The position numbers were made by a program, and so were the translations under genes. From CAZKNF01 sp964554105 (GTDB lineage Bacteria; Bacteroidota; Rhodothermia; Rhodothermales; VXPQ01): DNA of 64,000 bases. The stretch covers positions 1-64,000 of the forward strand of contig CAZKNF010000005.1 of the NCBI GenBank assembly GCA_964554105.1, in the 5' to 3' direction. The notes beneath the pieces are model-generated. The model was not told the DNA's origin and ran no database searches. It saw nothing but the letters and a program-made list of their open reading frames with translations. Within the stretch, counting starts at the first letter, position 1, and the number at the start of each line of letters is the position of its first letter. Positions 25,345 through 34,581 of this stretch are shown here, in pieces.

Positions 25345-26511
25345 TTACTGCGTTTGCACGTCTGCCGATTTTACGCCCGGCTTTCCTTTTGATGATCTCT
25401 CGAGCCTGAGCTCCGCCTTCACGCCGGCATGGTCCGAAGGCCACAGTCCGGAGGGCGTCCGGTCTTCCTGCGCGTCACCGATGCGCTGCGCCGACCTCAC
25501 GTCGACACTGCCGCGAAAGAGGATCAGATCGATTCGGCGGTCGAGCATCGACTCTCGGTTCTTCAAATCGCCGGCCTGGCAGCAGGTGTTGCCCGAACTA
25601 CGCGGATTTGCCAGACCGTACGCGTCGCTAAAATCGACGGTTAGCTCGCTGTACGAACCCGTAGTAGAACCGTCAGCCGCACTGTTGAAGTCCCCAACCA
25701 GGATCACCGGCTCCTCTACATCCTTCAGCAATTGCAGGAGTTCACTTGCCTGTGCTTCCTGTATGGTCGGCGCGGCTTCCGTTTCGAGGTGCGTATTGAC
25801 GAATCGGAATGGTACCCCGGCAACTACGGCGGAAATCCAGCCGAAGGAGCGGATGAACGATGACTCCACACCGCCGATGGGGATCGTCAGTACATCTTCG
25901 TAAACGCCGGTCTCCGACGCTGTCGTCCGAACGCTCGGACGGGCCAGTATCACGTTTCGCAGCGTCAGGCGGAGATCGAAAAACTCGGTCGCGCTGATGG
26001 CGGCCGGCAGCTCCGCATCGACGTTGACGGATTCGTTGACTACCCGGTACGGCAGCCCGCGCGCGCCGAGCTCGGACTGGAGGATATCCAGAAAATCCAG
26101 CTCGACATTTTCAGCGTTCGGCTCGAAATTTCCCTGGAGATAGTCGCTTGGAGATTGCGAGCGGTAGAGTGCCACCTCCTGCAGCCCTATCAGGTGCGGA
26201 CGAGCGGCCTCGATCTCATCGGCCAGGGCTTTGGCACGCTCCGGGTAATTCGTGGCCTGGACATTCGCGAAGAACTGCGATACACGTGCCGGAACGTCCT
26301 GCGGACCGGGTGCTTCGAGCAGCACATTGAAGTCGGTCCCCAAATAGAGGTTGCGAGTCATCACCGTCACGTCCGGGTTCTTGCCCAATGGTCCGCCGGG
26401 CCGCAGGTCCGGAAGGAAATCGCACGAAGTCAGTGAGGCTATGAGGATGAGAATCCCGCTCGTGCAGAAGAGGCGGGAAATGTGGCGAATGGGGCGGCCG
26501 TGGGTGCGCAT
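25345..26511 (-). CDS. Endonuclease/exonuclease/phosphatase-family lipoprotein
   Basis: 388 aa with a lipoprotein signal (SGILILIASLTSCDF, Cys at about 30). The EEP-fold motifs are in order: VTVMTRNLYLGTD (Asn), LIGLQEVALY (metal-binding Glu), FRFVNTHLETE (His), VILVGDFNSAADG (Asp and Asn) and LWPSDHAGVKAEL (Asp-His). Members hydrolyse phosphoester bonds in nucleic acids, phospholipids or inositol phosphates. A lipid anchor places it at the cell envelope, so a nutrient-scavenging phosphoesterase or extracellular nuclease role is likely. The segment SSGNTCCQAGDLKNRESMLD with paired Cys is typical of the bacterial secreted branch. It lies alone between glpD and the NarL-type regulator. Confidence 0.85.
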   Translation of the reverse strand: MRTHGRPIRHISRLFCTSGILILIASLTSCDFLPDLRPGGPLGKNPDVTVMTRNLYLGTDFNVLLEAPGPQDVPARVSQFFANVQATNYPERAKALADEIEAARPHLIGLQEVALYRSQSPSDYLQGNFEPNAENVELDFLDILQSELGARGLPYRVVNESVNVDAELPAAISATEFFDLRLTLRNVILARPSVRTTASETGVYEDVLTIPIGGVESSFIRSFGWISAVVAGVPFRFVNTHLETEAAPTIQEAQASELLQLLKDVEEPVILVGDFNSAADGSTTGSYSELTVDFSDAYGLANPRSSGNTCCQAGDLKNRESMLDRRIDLILFRGSVDVRSAQRIGDAQEDRTPSGLWPSDHAGVKAELRLERSSKGKPGVKSADVQTQ

Positions 26512-26706
26512 GGCTAGTCCGGTTTGACGTGGATGTTGACGCGGCTCGCCGTTGTGCAGGCCGCTCCGGAGCAGTGTCTCCGGCTTTCGTTAAACTCAGT
26601 GAATCGCGCGTATCCAGCCTCCCCGAGACGTACCGTTCCGACGGGCTGTTCGGAGCATTTCCAGTAGAACTTTCACCCCACGGCCGATCCAGCTACTCGG
26701 CAGGGG

Positions 26707-27351
26707 CTACAGCTTCATGAGGCCGTGCTTCCAGGCCCAGGCGGCGGCCGCAGCACGGGTGTTCAGTTCCAGCTTCTGATAGACGCTGCTGACGTGCTTC
26801 TTTACGGTGCTCTCGGAAATGAAGAGGCGCTCGCCGATCTCATCGTTGGATAGCCCTTCCGCGATCAAGTGGAGCACCTCCCGCTCCCGCTCGGTCAAAA
26901 TCGCAGCGGGACCTCCCGATTGAACGGTGCCCGATTGCGTCATCAGTACCGCAGCCACTTCTCGACTCAACCACCCCGTTTCCCCTCGCGCAATTCCTCG
27001 TACCGCCTGCACGATGGTTTCCAGCGGCTCCTGCTTCGTCAGGTAACCTGCCACCCCTGAATCGCGCAGGGCCCCGATGTAGCTATCGCTGTGGTAGGCG
27101 CTCAAAATCAGAATTCGGACAGGATCTTCCGCAGCATGGAGGCGGCGAGCGACCTCCACTCCGGAAATATCCGGCAGCTCCATATCCAACACGAGTACGT
27201 GTGGATGGAGCTCATCAACGAGCTCGAGTGCTTTGAGCCCGCTGCCGGTCTCCCCCACGACCTGCAGATCCTTCTCCTTTTCCAGCCGGGCACGAATGCC
27301 GGCACGCAGCGAGGGATGATCATCGGCGAGCAATAAGCGGATCGTCTGCAT
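26707..27351 (-). CDS. NarL/LuxR-type response regulator
   Basis: 214 aa. The receiver domain (1-120) has the acidic pair in LLLADDHPSLR, the phospho-Asp at about 56 (VLVLDMELPD), the Ser/Thr switch in ILILSAYHS and the Lys in GYLTKQEP. The C-terminal LuxR helix-turn-helix (about 148-210) reads LTEREREVLHLIAEGLSNDE, then ISESTVKKHVSSVYQKL. The sensor kinase gene ends 22 nt upstream on the same strand, so the two form a cognate pair in one transcript. Targets cannot be read; nothing with a recognisable NarL-type half site stands out nearby. Confidence 0.93.
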   Translation of the reverse strand: MQTIRLLLADDHPSLRAGIRARLEKEKDLQVVGETGSGLKALELVDELHPHVLVLDMELPDISGVEVARRLHAAEDPVRILILSAYHSDSYIGALRDSGVAGYLTKQEPLETIVQAVRGIARGETGWLSREVAAVLMTQSGTVQSGGPAAILTEREREVLHLIAEGLSNDEIGERLFISESTVKKHVSSVYQKLELNTRAAAAAWAWKHGLMKL

Positions 27352-27373
27352 GGTATCGGATGGGCGTGAGTGG

Positions 27374-29860
27374 TCAGGCTTGAGTGGCAGGGCGCGGTAG
27401 TACGTCCGCTCGTCCCTCAGCCGGCACTGGAGTAACGCCTTCCGGCGATTCGGTCGTGGGGAGATGAACGCGCAGCATCGTACCTGCTCCGGGAGAGGAT
27501 CTGATCGCGAGAGCGCCTCCGACGCCCTCTGCCCGCTCGGACATCCCGAGGAGGCCCAGGTGCCCCCGCTGACCGAGCTCGATCAAGCGGGCTGGCACAT
27601 TGAATCCACAACCGTCATCTTTTATCGTCAGGACGATCTGTCCGACCTCTGACGTGAAGGTGATTTCAACCCGCCGGGCCCGCGCGTGCAGTGCCACGTT
27701 CTGCAGCGCTTCCTGCACGATGCGAAACATCGTAAGCTGCTCCTTCTCGGACAACACTTTCCGTGGCGGCTGCACGTCCACCGAAACCTCGATTTCCGGA
27801 TGCTCATTCCGGAAGTTTTCGACGTACGTGCGGAGGGCGACGTCCCATCCCAGTTCTGCCAGTAGCGGTGGACGCAGCTCGAAACAGATTCCCCGGAGCT
27901 TCTCGGCCACTTCCCAGATAGACGTGCGCATCCCGTGGATTTGTGGAATCTCCAAACCGGCGGGAAGAGACTCGCGCACCGCCTCGAGACCGTGCGCAAT
28001 GGCGTAAAGGTCCTGCACCGGACCGTCGTGAAGCTCGCGCGTCAGGTGGAGCCGCTCCCCTTCCCGCGCCTCCCCTATCCGCTTCTGTGTTTCGATCAGC
28101 TCCTCGCTGATGCGCTCGATCTCCGCCAGTCGGCCGCGCAGAGACTCGAGGAGCGCAATATTCTCACACGATATGGCAGCCTGATTGGCGAGCGTTGCGA
28201 GGATCTCCATATCCTCCGTCTCCAGCTCCTCCTCGCTGTCGGGAAGGTGGAGGATCAGAACCGCCCGCAGCGTGCCTTTCGAAACAAAGGGCAGCCAGAC
28301 GTCGAGCCCCTCGGAATTCAGCAGCGCCTGTTCGTCACGCGAGCCGAGTCGGGCAGCAAAGGCTTCTCGCAGCGTGTGCTGCATCACCGGGCCATGAGTC
28401 TCTCGCAGGTAAGCAGCAAATTCACCGGTGCGTGCAATGCGCAATCTGCCCTGCACCTCCTCACCGAGACCGAAACTGTCGCGAAGCTCGAATTCAGAGC
28501 CGTTCGGCCAGAGGAACGCGGCGGCCTGAAAGTGCATCGTCCTGGCAACCTGCCGAAACTGTTCGAGCAGATGAGGCAGGTGGTGCGTTCCGATCAGGCG
28601 TTCGCTCTCCGTCTGGACCATCGTGCGATAGTCATACCAGTTGCCGAAAAAGAACCGGTCTGCGCCCCGTTGGAGCCAGATGCGCAGGGGGTTGAAAAGC
28701 ACGGCGGTTGAAATTCCGATCGCCACGCTCGCAAAATAACGGCCGTATCCCCGCTGGATCACGTCGGCGGCGTCGAGCGCAAGAAACAGCAGGGCGTAAA
28801 CAGTGAGCAGTACGATGGTGAGGAGCGAGTAGACGAGCCCTCGATTCATGATGAAGTCTACTTTGCCGACTTCTCCGGTCTGGAGGGCGTACGCATACAT
28901 CAACGGCACTAAAATCAGGAAGGGGATCGTCCAATCGTACTCGAGCAGCGCCTGACCAATGAGAAGGTAGGGGCTCAACGTGAACACGAGCACCGGCAGG
29001 ACGCCCAGGAGCATGCCCGCTACCAACAGCGCACGCCTGCGTATCCCTGAGTATGTGGCCAGTGGGCGGAGCAACATTCCGACCGCGGCGAGCATCGTGA
29101 GCAGCAGGAACGCGGAACGAGCGGACCGCACGAGCGCCGCTTCCAATAGCCCGGAGGTGAGCGGCAGCATCAGACTGAGCACCATCAACAAGCCGGCGCC
29201 CCCATACACAACCGCCAGCAGAGGCTTGCGAGTCCGAGCTGGAATCTGTTCAGGGAAGGTTGCAAAAAATCCGAGGGTTACGGGCCCCAGCAGAAGCATC
29301 ATGAAATCGGAGAGCGGGACCGCCCAGAGGAAAGTAGGGTCGAGAACGTCCGCAAATAGAAGTGCCGCCGTGGCCTGGCTCGCACCGAAGAAGGAGGCGG
29401 TGACCACGTGACGCGAACGGAACGCCCAGAAAACGGTCCCTACGCCCCAGAACACCAATCCAATCAGAAGTCGCTCGAGATTAAAGATCTGCTCGCGCTG
29501 CGATACTCGGTTCAACCCGACCAGGAGATGGTGCGGCAATCCTTCGCGCAGCACCCCTACGACTACCTGGTCTCCCGGCGTTCTCCCTGACACGGCCGAG
29601 AAATGGTCGAAAAGCGGCACGCCGTCGAGCGTACGTACGAGATCGCCTTTTCGGATCCCCGCCTGATCGGCAGGACCCCCCGGCTCGAAGGCGAACACCG
29701 CGCCCTCCAATCCCGCAATTTCAAATCCGTAGAACGGCTTTTCCTGCAGGAGAAATCCCGCAGCGCCGGCGGCCAGGCCGAATGTGCACAGCGCAACCCC
29801 AAGGAATGCGACGTCCCTGAGCCTCGTCCGCGAATGGCCCTGAAGAAGGGTGTCGGACAT
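27374..29860 (-). CDS. Sensor histidine kinase with PDZ, membrane bundle and GAF
   Basis: 828 aa. A first membrane helix (about 18-37) leads to a PDZ domain outside the cytoplasm (about 45-115: FAFEPGGPADQAGIRKGDLV, RTLDGVPL). About ten further helices follow up to residue 400 (for example LLIGLVFWGVGTVFWAF and IPFLILVPLMYAYAL). A GAF-like domain occupies about 425-570, then a HisKA_3 dimerisation domain (RLHLTRELHDGPVQDLYAIA, phospho-His at about 611) and a HATPase (FRIVQEALQNVALHARA, DDGCGF, GLLGMSERA). This is a NarX/DegS-type kinase paired with the regulator at 26707. The combination of an external PDZ with a long membrane bundle suggests that it senses membrane or exposed C-terminal peptide signals; that is inference. 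Confidence 0.92.
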   Translation of the reverse strand: MSDTLLQGHSRTRLRDVAFLGVALCTFGLAAGAAGFLLQEKPFYGFEIAGLEGAVFAFEPGGPADQAGIRKGDLVRTLDGVPLFDHFSAVSGRTPGDQVVVGVLREGLPHHLLVGLNRVSQREQIFNLERLLIGLVFWGVGTVFWAFRSRHVVTASFFGASQATAALLFADVLDPTFLWAVPLSDFMMLLLGPVTLGFFATFPEQIPARTRKPLLAVVYGGAGLLMVLSLMLPLTSGLLEAALVRSARSAFLLLTMLAAVGMLLRPLATYSGIRRRALLVAGMLLGVLPVLVFTLSPYLLIGQALLEYDWTIPFLILVPLMYAYALQTGEVGKVDFIMNRGLVYSLLTIVLLTVYALLFLALDAADVIQRGYGRYFASVAIGISTAVLFNPLRIWLQRGADRFFFGNWYDYRTMVQTESERLIGTHHLPHLLEQFRQVARTMHFQAAAFLWPNGSEFELRDSFGLGEEVQGRLRIARTGEFAAYLRETHGPVMQHTLREAFAARLGSRDEQALLNSEGLDVWLPFVSKGTLRAVLILHLPDSEEELETEDMEILATLANQAAISCENIALLESLRGRLAEIERISEELIETQKRIGEAREGERLHLTRELHDGPVQDLYAIAHGLEAVRESLPAGLEIPQIHGMRTSIWEVAEKLRGICFELRPPLLAELGWDVALRTYVENFRNEHPEIEVSVDVQPPRKVLSEKEQLTMFRIVQEALQNVALHARARRVEITFTSEVGQIVLTIKDDGCGFNVPARLIELGQRGHLGLLGMSERAEGVGGALAIRSSPGAGTMLRVHLPTTESPEGVTPVPAEGRADVLPRPATQA

Positions 29861-30005
29861 GGTACTGTGTCACGAAGGATGACCACGCTCCCGAGCCGAT
29901 CCCAGACGGCATTAGACGACCTGCGTGTTGCACTAACAAGCGGCCCATTGCGGATGATAACCTGGTGTCGACGTCCCCCTTCATGAAGTATGAAGTTTTA
30001 TTGAA

Positions 30006-30031
30006 AAAAGCAACTTTAAGTATGTGCTTTT
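30006..30031 (-). terminator. Candidate AT-rich intrinsic terminator
   Basis: On the minus strand AAAAGCA (30031-30025) pairs with TGCTTTT (30012-30006) across a 12-nt loop, and a T run continues downstream. The stem is weak because it is mostly A-T. It begins at the stop codon of the TauE/SafE remnant and would end leftward transcripts from there. Confidence 0.4.
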
Positions 30032-30395
30032 AATGGGCTTCCGTGATGCGGTGGTAGCCACCAATGACGAGCAGACTCGCCGGAAGAAAATAACCCTGCA
30101 AAGTCGCCCTGAAGTGCCGAGGAGACCACCCGCGGAGTGTGCCGAAGATCACGAGGGGCGGTCCATTCATCCCGTACGCCCCTCCGAGCACTCCGGCACC
30201 GAATCCGAATAACCAGGCCAGACGATCGTTCTTCAACGCATACGTCGTTCTGCTGACCAGCGAATAGATGGAGAAGGCGACAATGACGCAGCCCAGGATC
30301 GATTTTACGACCGGTTCGGCTGCCCTCGTTAAGAGGAGCACGCCGAGTGGGATCCCCGGAGTTTTCGTCACAATCAATCCATCCTGCAGTGCCCG
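30030..30395 (-). pseudogene. TauE/SafE-type permease remnant
   Basis: About 110 codons of a TauE/SafE anion-exporter-like permease remain. Recognisable parts are GIPLGVLLLTRAAEP, VVKSILGCVIVAFSIYSL, WLFGFGAGVLGGAYGMNGPP and FRATLQGYFLPASLLVIGG, which correspond to the second half of the usual 250-residue protein. No start codon with homology lies ahead of it: the frame runs into the antisense of the copper ATPase start at 30479. At the other end it stops at HRITEAH, some 60 residues short of the family end. It therefore looks truncated on both sides, probably by the event that brought in the ATPase gene. A short expressed fragment cannot be excluded but would lack half the helices. Confidence 0.7.
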
Positions 30396-30478
30396 ACGAT
30401 AAAGCGGCTGACGGAAGGAAGCAAACGGCCGGCTGATCGATACAAGTCTGCAACCGTCTCTTAATCGCGGAGCACACG

Positions 30479-32788
30479 ATGAGTCAGGATAACGACAGCC
30501 ATAACGGCGACGACACTCGGCACAAAAATCCGTCCGCCCCTGCCAAGCCCGGCTATCCCGAACATCCTGAACATGACACGGCGCACCGGGCGGCGAACGA
30601 GGTGGAAGAGCAGGGCCACGCCCGTCACCAGCACGCGGACCGTGAGGACCATCAAGATCACGGCGATCACGGGGCGGCGAACGCACGTCACCATCATGAT
30701 GCAGATCGCGAACATAGTGCACACGAACGCCACGGCGGTCACGGCGGTCACGGCGGTCACGATACACATGCCGGACACTCTCCGGCGATGTTTCGCGACA
30801 AGTTTTGGCTTTCGCTCGTCCTGACGCTTCCGGTCGTATTCTGGTCGGATCACATCCAGATGCTCGCGGGCTACGACGCGCCGGCGTTCCCCGGTTCCGA
30901 CTGGATCGGACCCGTCCTTGGATCCGTCATCTACTTCTACGGCGGCTGGGTCTTCCTGCAAGGCGCGTGGCGCGAGCTCGCGGATCGCCTGCCTGGTATG
31001 ATGACGCTCATCGCACTCGCCATCACCGTCGCATTCGCTTTCTCCTGGGTCGTGGAAATCGGACTGCTCGATGCCACACCGCTTTGGTGGGAGCTGGCCA
31101 CACTGGTGACGATTATGCTCCTCGGCCATTGGATCGAAATGCGATCGATTTCGCAGGCGCAGGGCGCACTGCACGAGCTCGCCCGACTGCTGCCGGATAC
31201 CGCCGTCCGCATGACAGACGGCGGCGAGGAGGAAGTGCCCGTTGCTGAGCTTCGCCGCGGCGACGTGCTGCTCGTCCGGCCTGGCGCAGCCGTTGCGGCG
31301 GACGGACTGATCCGGAAGGGCGAGAGCGCCGTGAACGAATCCATGATTACCGGCGAATCGAAACCCGTCAAAAAGGGCGAAGGAGATGAGGTAATCGCCG
31401 GTACGATAAATGGCCAGGGCTCGCTGCGCGTGGAGGTGACCGGCACAGGCGATGAGACGAAGCTCTCCGGCATCATGCGACTCGTCGCCGACGCCCAGCA
31501 GTCGAAATCCCGCGCACAGCATCTGGCAGATCGCGCAGCCCAGCTTCTGACGGGCGTGGCCCTGGTCGCAGGCGTCGTCACGCTGATCGCCTGGCAGGCC
31601 GCAGGCGCAGCCATCGACTTCTCGATCGTCCGCGTCGTTACCGTCCTCGTCATCGCATGTCCGCACGCACTCGGACTCGCCGTGCCCCTCGTGGTCGCGA
31701 TCTCCACCACGCTCGGCGCACGCAGCGGCCTTCTCGTGCGCGACCGTCGCGGACTCGAAGAAGCCCGAAATCTCGACGTGGTGATCTTCGACAAGACAGG
31801 CACCCTGACGCTCGGCGAGTTTCGCGTCGTAGAGATGGCTGCGGCAGACAGCAGCGGCAGCAGACCGGACGACGGAACCAGCGACGAATCGATCGACGGC
31901 GCGAGCAACGGAACGGCCGACCAGGAAGTCCTTCGGATCGCGGCCGGTATCGAATCGGAATCGGAGCATCCAATTGCGCGAGGGATCGTGAAGACGGCGG
32001 AGGATCGCGGCGTAAGGATCCCTCCGGCAGACGGATTTCGTGCCATCACGGGAAAGGGCGTGGCCGCATCGATAAACGGCACGGAGTACCGCATGGGTGG
32101 CCCGGCTCTCCTCGAAGCAGAAGCAGCAGACGTCCCCGAACGCCTGCGAAAGCTGGCGGAACGTGCCGCAAGCCGCGGCCAGGCCGCCATATACCTGCTT
32201 TCGGATGGACGGGCCATCGGGGTGTTCGCCATCGCCGACGCCGTCCGAGAAGAGAGTCGCGAAGCGATCCGTGCCCTTCACGACATGGGCATCGAAGTCG
32301 CCATGCTTACAGGCGATGCGAAAGCCGTCGCCCACGGCGTGGCAGAAGACCTCGGCATCGACACCGTCTTTGCCGAGGTCCTCCCCGAGGATAAGGCGTC
32401 CAAGGTTCGGGAGCTGCAGTCCCAGGGCAAGCGCGTCGCGATGGTCGGGGACGGCGTGAACGATGCACCCGCACTTGCCACGGCCGACATAGGCATCGCG
32501 ATCGGCGCGGGCACCGACGTGGCCGTCGAAACCGGACACATCGTGCTGGTGCGGTCGGATCCACGTGACATCCCCCACATCGTGTCCCTGTCCCGCGCCA
32601 CCTATCGCAAGATGCTCCAGAATCTCTGGTGGGCGGCGGGCTACAACATCATCGCAATCCCACTCGCTGCAGGCGTCCTCGCGACGTGGGGCATCCTCCT
32701 GACTCCCGCCGTCGGTGCCGTCCTGATGTCCGCCAGCACCGTGATTGTGGCGATCAATGCGCAGCTATTGCGCCGCGCCAGGCTTTAG
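30479..32788 (+). CDS. copB: Copper-translocating P1B-type ATPase with His-rich N terminus
   Basis: 769 aa; GGAG 6 nt before the ATG fixes the start. The first 103 residues hold about 22 His and no HMA domain, ending in the tandem HGGHGGHGGH. The transport core has the actuator TGES (about 299), the membrane motif CPHALGL (Cys394-Pro-His396), the phosphorylation site DKTGTL (Asp438), SEHPIARG in the N domain, and GDGVNDAPAL. CPH instead of CPC marks the CopB or P1B-3 class, which pumps copper (Cu2+ or Cu+) out of the cytoplasm. A low-complexity Ser/Asp/Gly linker (SSGSRPDDGTSDESIDGASN) is inserted after the phosphorylation site. A permease remnant lies divergently upstream; no metal regulator is adjacent. 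Confidence 0.92.
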   Translation: MSQDNDSHNGDDTRHKNPSAPAKPGYPEHPEHDTAHRAANEVEEQGHARHQHADREDHQDHGDHGAANARHHHDADREHSAHERHGGHGGHGGHDTHAGHSPAMFRDKFWLSLVLTLPVVFWSDHIQMLAGYDAPAFPGSDWIGPVLGSVIYFYGGWVFLQGAWRELADRLPGMMTLIALAITVAFAFSWVVEIGLLDATPLWWELATLVTIMLLGHWIEMRSISQAQGALHELARLLPDTAVRMTDGGEEEVPVAELRRGDVLLVRPGAAVAADGLIRKGESAVNESMITGESKPVKKGEGDEVIAGTINGQGSLRVEVTGTGDETKLSGIMRLVADAQQSKSRAQHLADRAAQLLTGVALVAGVVTLIAWQAAGAAIDFSIVRVVTVLVIACPHALGLAVPLVVAISTTLGARSGLLVRDRRGLEEARNLDVVIFDKTGTLTLGEFRVVEMAAADSSGSRPDDGTSDESIDGASNGTADQEVLRIAAGIESESEHPIARGIVKTAEDRGVRIPPADGFRAITGKGVAASINGTEYRMGGPALLEAEAADVPERLRKLAERAASRGQAAIYLLSDGRAIGVFAIADAVREESREAIRALHDMGIEVAMLTGDAKAVAHGVAEDLGIDTVFAEVLPEDKASKVRELQSQGKRVAMVGDGVNDAPALATADIGIAIGAGTDVAVETGHIVLVRSDPRDIPHIVSLSRATYRKMLQNLWWAAGYNIIAIPLAAGVLATWGILLTPAVGAVLMSASTVIVAINAQLLRRARL
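30731..30760 (+). repeat. 9-bp tandem repeat CACGGCGGT, 3.3 copies
   Basis: Three perfect copies of CACGGCGGT plus CAC encode HGGHGGHGGH in the His-rich lead of the copper ATPase. Copy number can change by slippage in steps of three residues, which would vary the metal-binding tail without a frameshift. Confidence 0.85.
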
Positions 32789-33034
32789 GAAGTCGTCCGC
32801 CGCCGAACGGATGACCGCCTTCTGCCTTGCTGTATCCTGATCTAGAGAGCGCTTTGTCGGCACTACATGGTCGGCACTCGATGTCTCTTCGAACCATCCT
32901 CACAAGACCGTAACATCCGTTCCATACCCGAAATCCGGTCACCGGCAACACGCACGACGAACGTCCGTATCGAACAAAGACGGCGAACGGTCCGAACTCG
33001 TGGAAATCCCGAATGACTTTCACTCGCATATCCC

Positions 33035-34564
33035 ATGACCTACCGACTACCGGCCACAGTCATCCTAACTCTGCTATTCTCTGCCAATGTGACGCTTGCT
33101 CAAGACGACCCGGAGCAACTTGGAGAGGTCGACTTCAACATTTCCTGCAATGAGGAAGCTCAGGAGCACTTCGAATTAGGGCTAGCACAATTGCACCACA
33201 TGATGTACGAGCAGGCTCGGCCTTACTTCGAGTCCGCCGCGGAGGCCGACCCGGAGTGTGCGATGGCGCACTGGGGTATCGCCATGACGAGCAAGCAGCC
33301 GCTGTGGCAGCCAACGACCGATGAAGGACTCGAACGCGGCAAGTCCGCGGTCGAAGAGGCGAAGGCGATCGGAGCACCTACGCAGCGCGAGCAGCGCTAC
33401 ATTGACGCCGTAGATGCATTCTTCACGGATCCGGATCCCCCCGCAGCGGGCCGTCCAGCTGATCACGAGGCGCGGCTCGATGCTTGGAGGGAGGCTCAGC
33501 GCGAAGTGCACGAGGCGTATCCAGAAGACCCGGACGCCGCAGCGTTTTATGCTCTTGCGGAGATCTCTCATGCCACAATGCAGTTTTCTCCGGATGAGGA
33601 GCAGGACTATTCCAGACAGCGGGAAGTGGGCGCGCTCCTCGAACGCTATCTGGACGAGCATCCAGAGCACCCCGGGCTCGTCCATTATCTCATTCATACG
33701 TACGATAGCCCTGCTCTGGCAGCCAAGGCCGAGGATGTGGCTCGGCGATACGATCAGCTGGCGCCCGAAACTCCGCATGCACTCCACATGCCGAGCCATA
33801 TCTTCGTACGGCTGGGGCAGTGGGAGGAGACAGTGGAATGGAACGATCGGGCCGCCGAGGCCGCGCTCGAGCATCCTGTCAACGGCATGACATCTATTCA
33901 TTACCCCCACAACCTGGACTACTTGATGTATGCCTATCTCCAGCTCGGCGAGGATGACAAGGCGCTGAATACCCTCCGGCGGATCGAAGATCTATCGAAT
34001 GTTGAGCCGCAGTTCGCCTCAGCCTACGGTATAGCTGCCGCACAGGCTCGCTATTATCTGGAGCGGGAGCAATGGGAGGATGCGGCCGAGCTTGAACCAA
34101 GAACTCCCGATGCGCTTTCGTGGGAAGATTTTCCGGCAGCCGAGGCGCTCTTTCACTATGCGCGCGGCCTCGGAGCGGCACGCTCCGGTGACCTGAACAA
34201 GGCGGAGACCGAGGCCGATCGGATCGAGGGATTCGTCAGAACCCTCAATGAGGAAGGCGACGAGTACTGGGGCACCATGACCGAGGCACTCGGCAAGGCC
34301 GTCCGTGCATGGGTCGCCTATGAGCGCGGCAATACCGAGCAGGCACTCAATCTCATGAGCGAAGCGGCCGATCTGGAAGACGCTATGGACAAGCACCCGA
34401 CCACGCCAGGCGAGATTCTCCCCGTTCGTGAGCTTTACGGAGAATTGCTGCTTCGTGAAGGGCGAACCGAGGAGGCACTCGCCGCCTTCGAGGCGGCACT
34501 CGAGAGGACCCCGAATCGTCGCAGTGCCCTGGCCAGTATCGAAGAAGCAGAGAACGCCGGCTAG
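33035..34564 (+). CDS. Exported TPR-repeat protein, unknown function
   Basis: 509 aa with a signal peptide (TYRLPATVILTLLFSANVTLAQ). The body is made of tetratricopeptide-like helix pairs: AQEHFELGLAQLHHMMYEQA followed by FESAAEADPECAMAHWGIAM near residues 45-80, AEDVARRYDQLAPETPHALH, MYAYLQLGEDDKALNTLRRI and a final ELYGELLLREGRTEEALAAF. ECAMAHWGIAMTSKQPLW and HALHMPSHIFVRLGQWEE are conserved in a widespread family of exported TPR proteins whose role is not established. TPR arrays bind peptides or other proteins. It stands 245 bp after the copper ATPase and 17 bp before an epimerase-like gene, so it may share a transcript with the latter. Confidence 0.8.
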   Translation: MTYRLPATVILTLLFSANVTLAQDDPEQLGEVDFNISCNEEAQEHFELGLAQLHHMMYEQARPYFESAAEADPECAMAHWGIAMTSKQPLWQPTTDEGLERGKSAVEEAKAIGAPTQREQRYIDAVDAFFTDPDPPAAGRPADHEARLDAWREAQREVHEAYPEDPDAAAFYALAEISHATMQFSPDEEQDYSRQREVGALLERYLDEHPEHPGLVHYLIHTYDSPALAAKAEDVARRYDQLAPETPHALHMPSHIFVRLGQWEETVEWNDRAAEAALEHPVNGMTSIHYPHNLDYLMYAYLQLGEDDKALNTLRRIEDLSNVEPQFASAYGIAAAQARYYLEREQWEDAAELEPRTPDALSWEDFPAAEALFHYARGLGAARSGDLNKAETEADRIEGFVRTLNEEGDEYWGTMTEALGKAVRAWVAYERGNTEQALNLMSEAADLEDAMDKHPTTPGEILPVRELYGELLLREGRTEEALAAFEAALERTPNRRSALASIEEAENAG

Positions 34565-34581
34565 CGGGATATTCCCTCTCC

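Noticed and set aside
30461..32578. 705-codon open frame antisense to copB
   Set aside because: It mirrors the strongly biased third-codon GC of copB, has no family pattern, and its Cys/His-rich, Arg-rich content is the usual result of reading a high-GC gene backwards.
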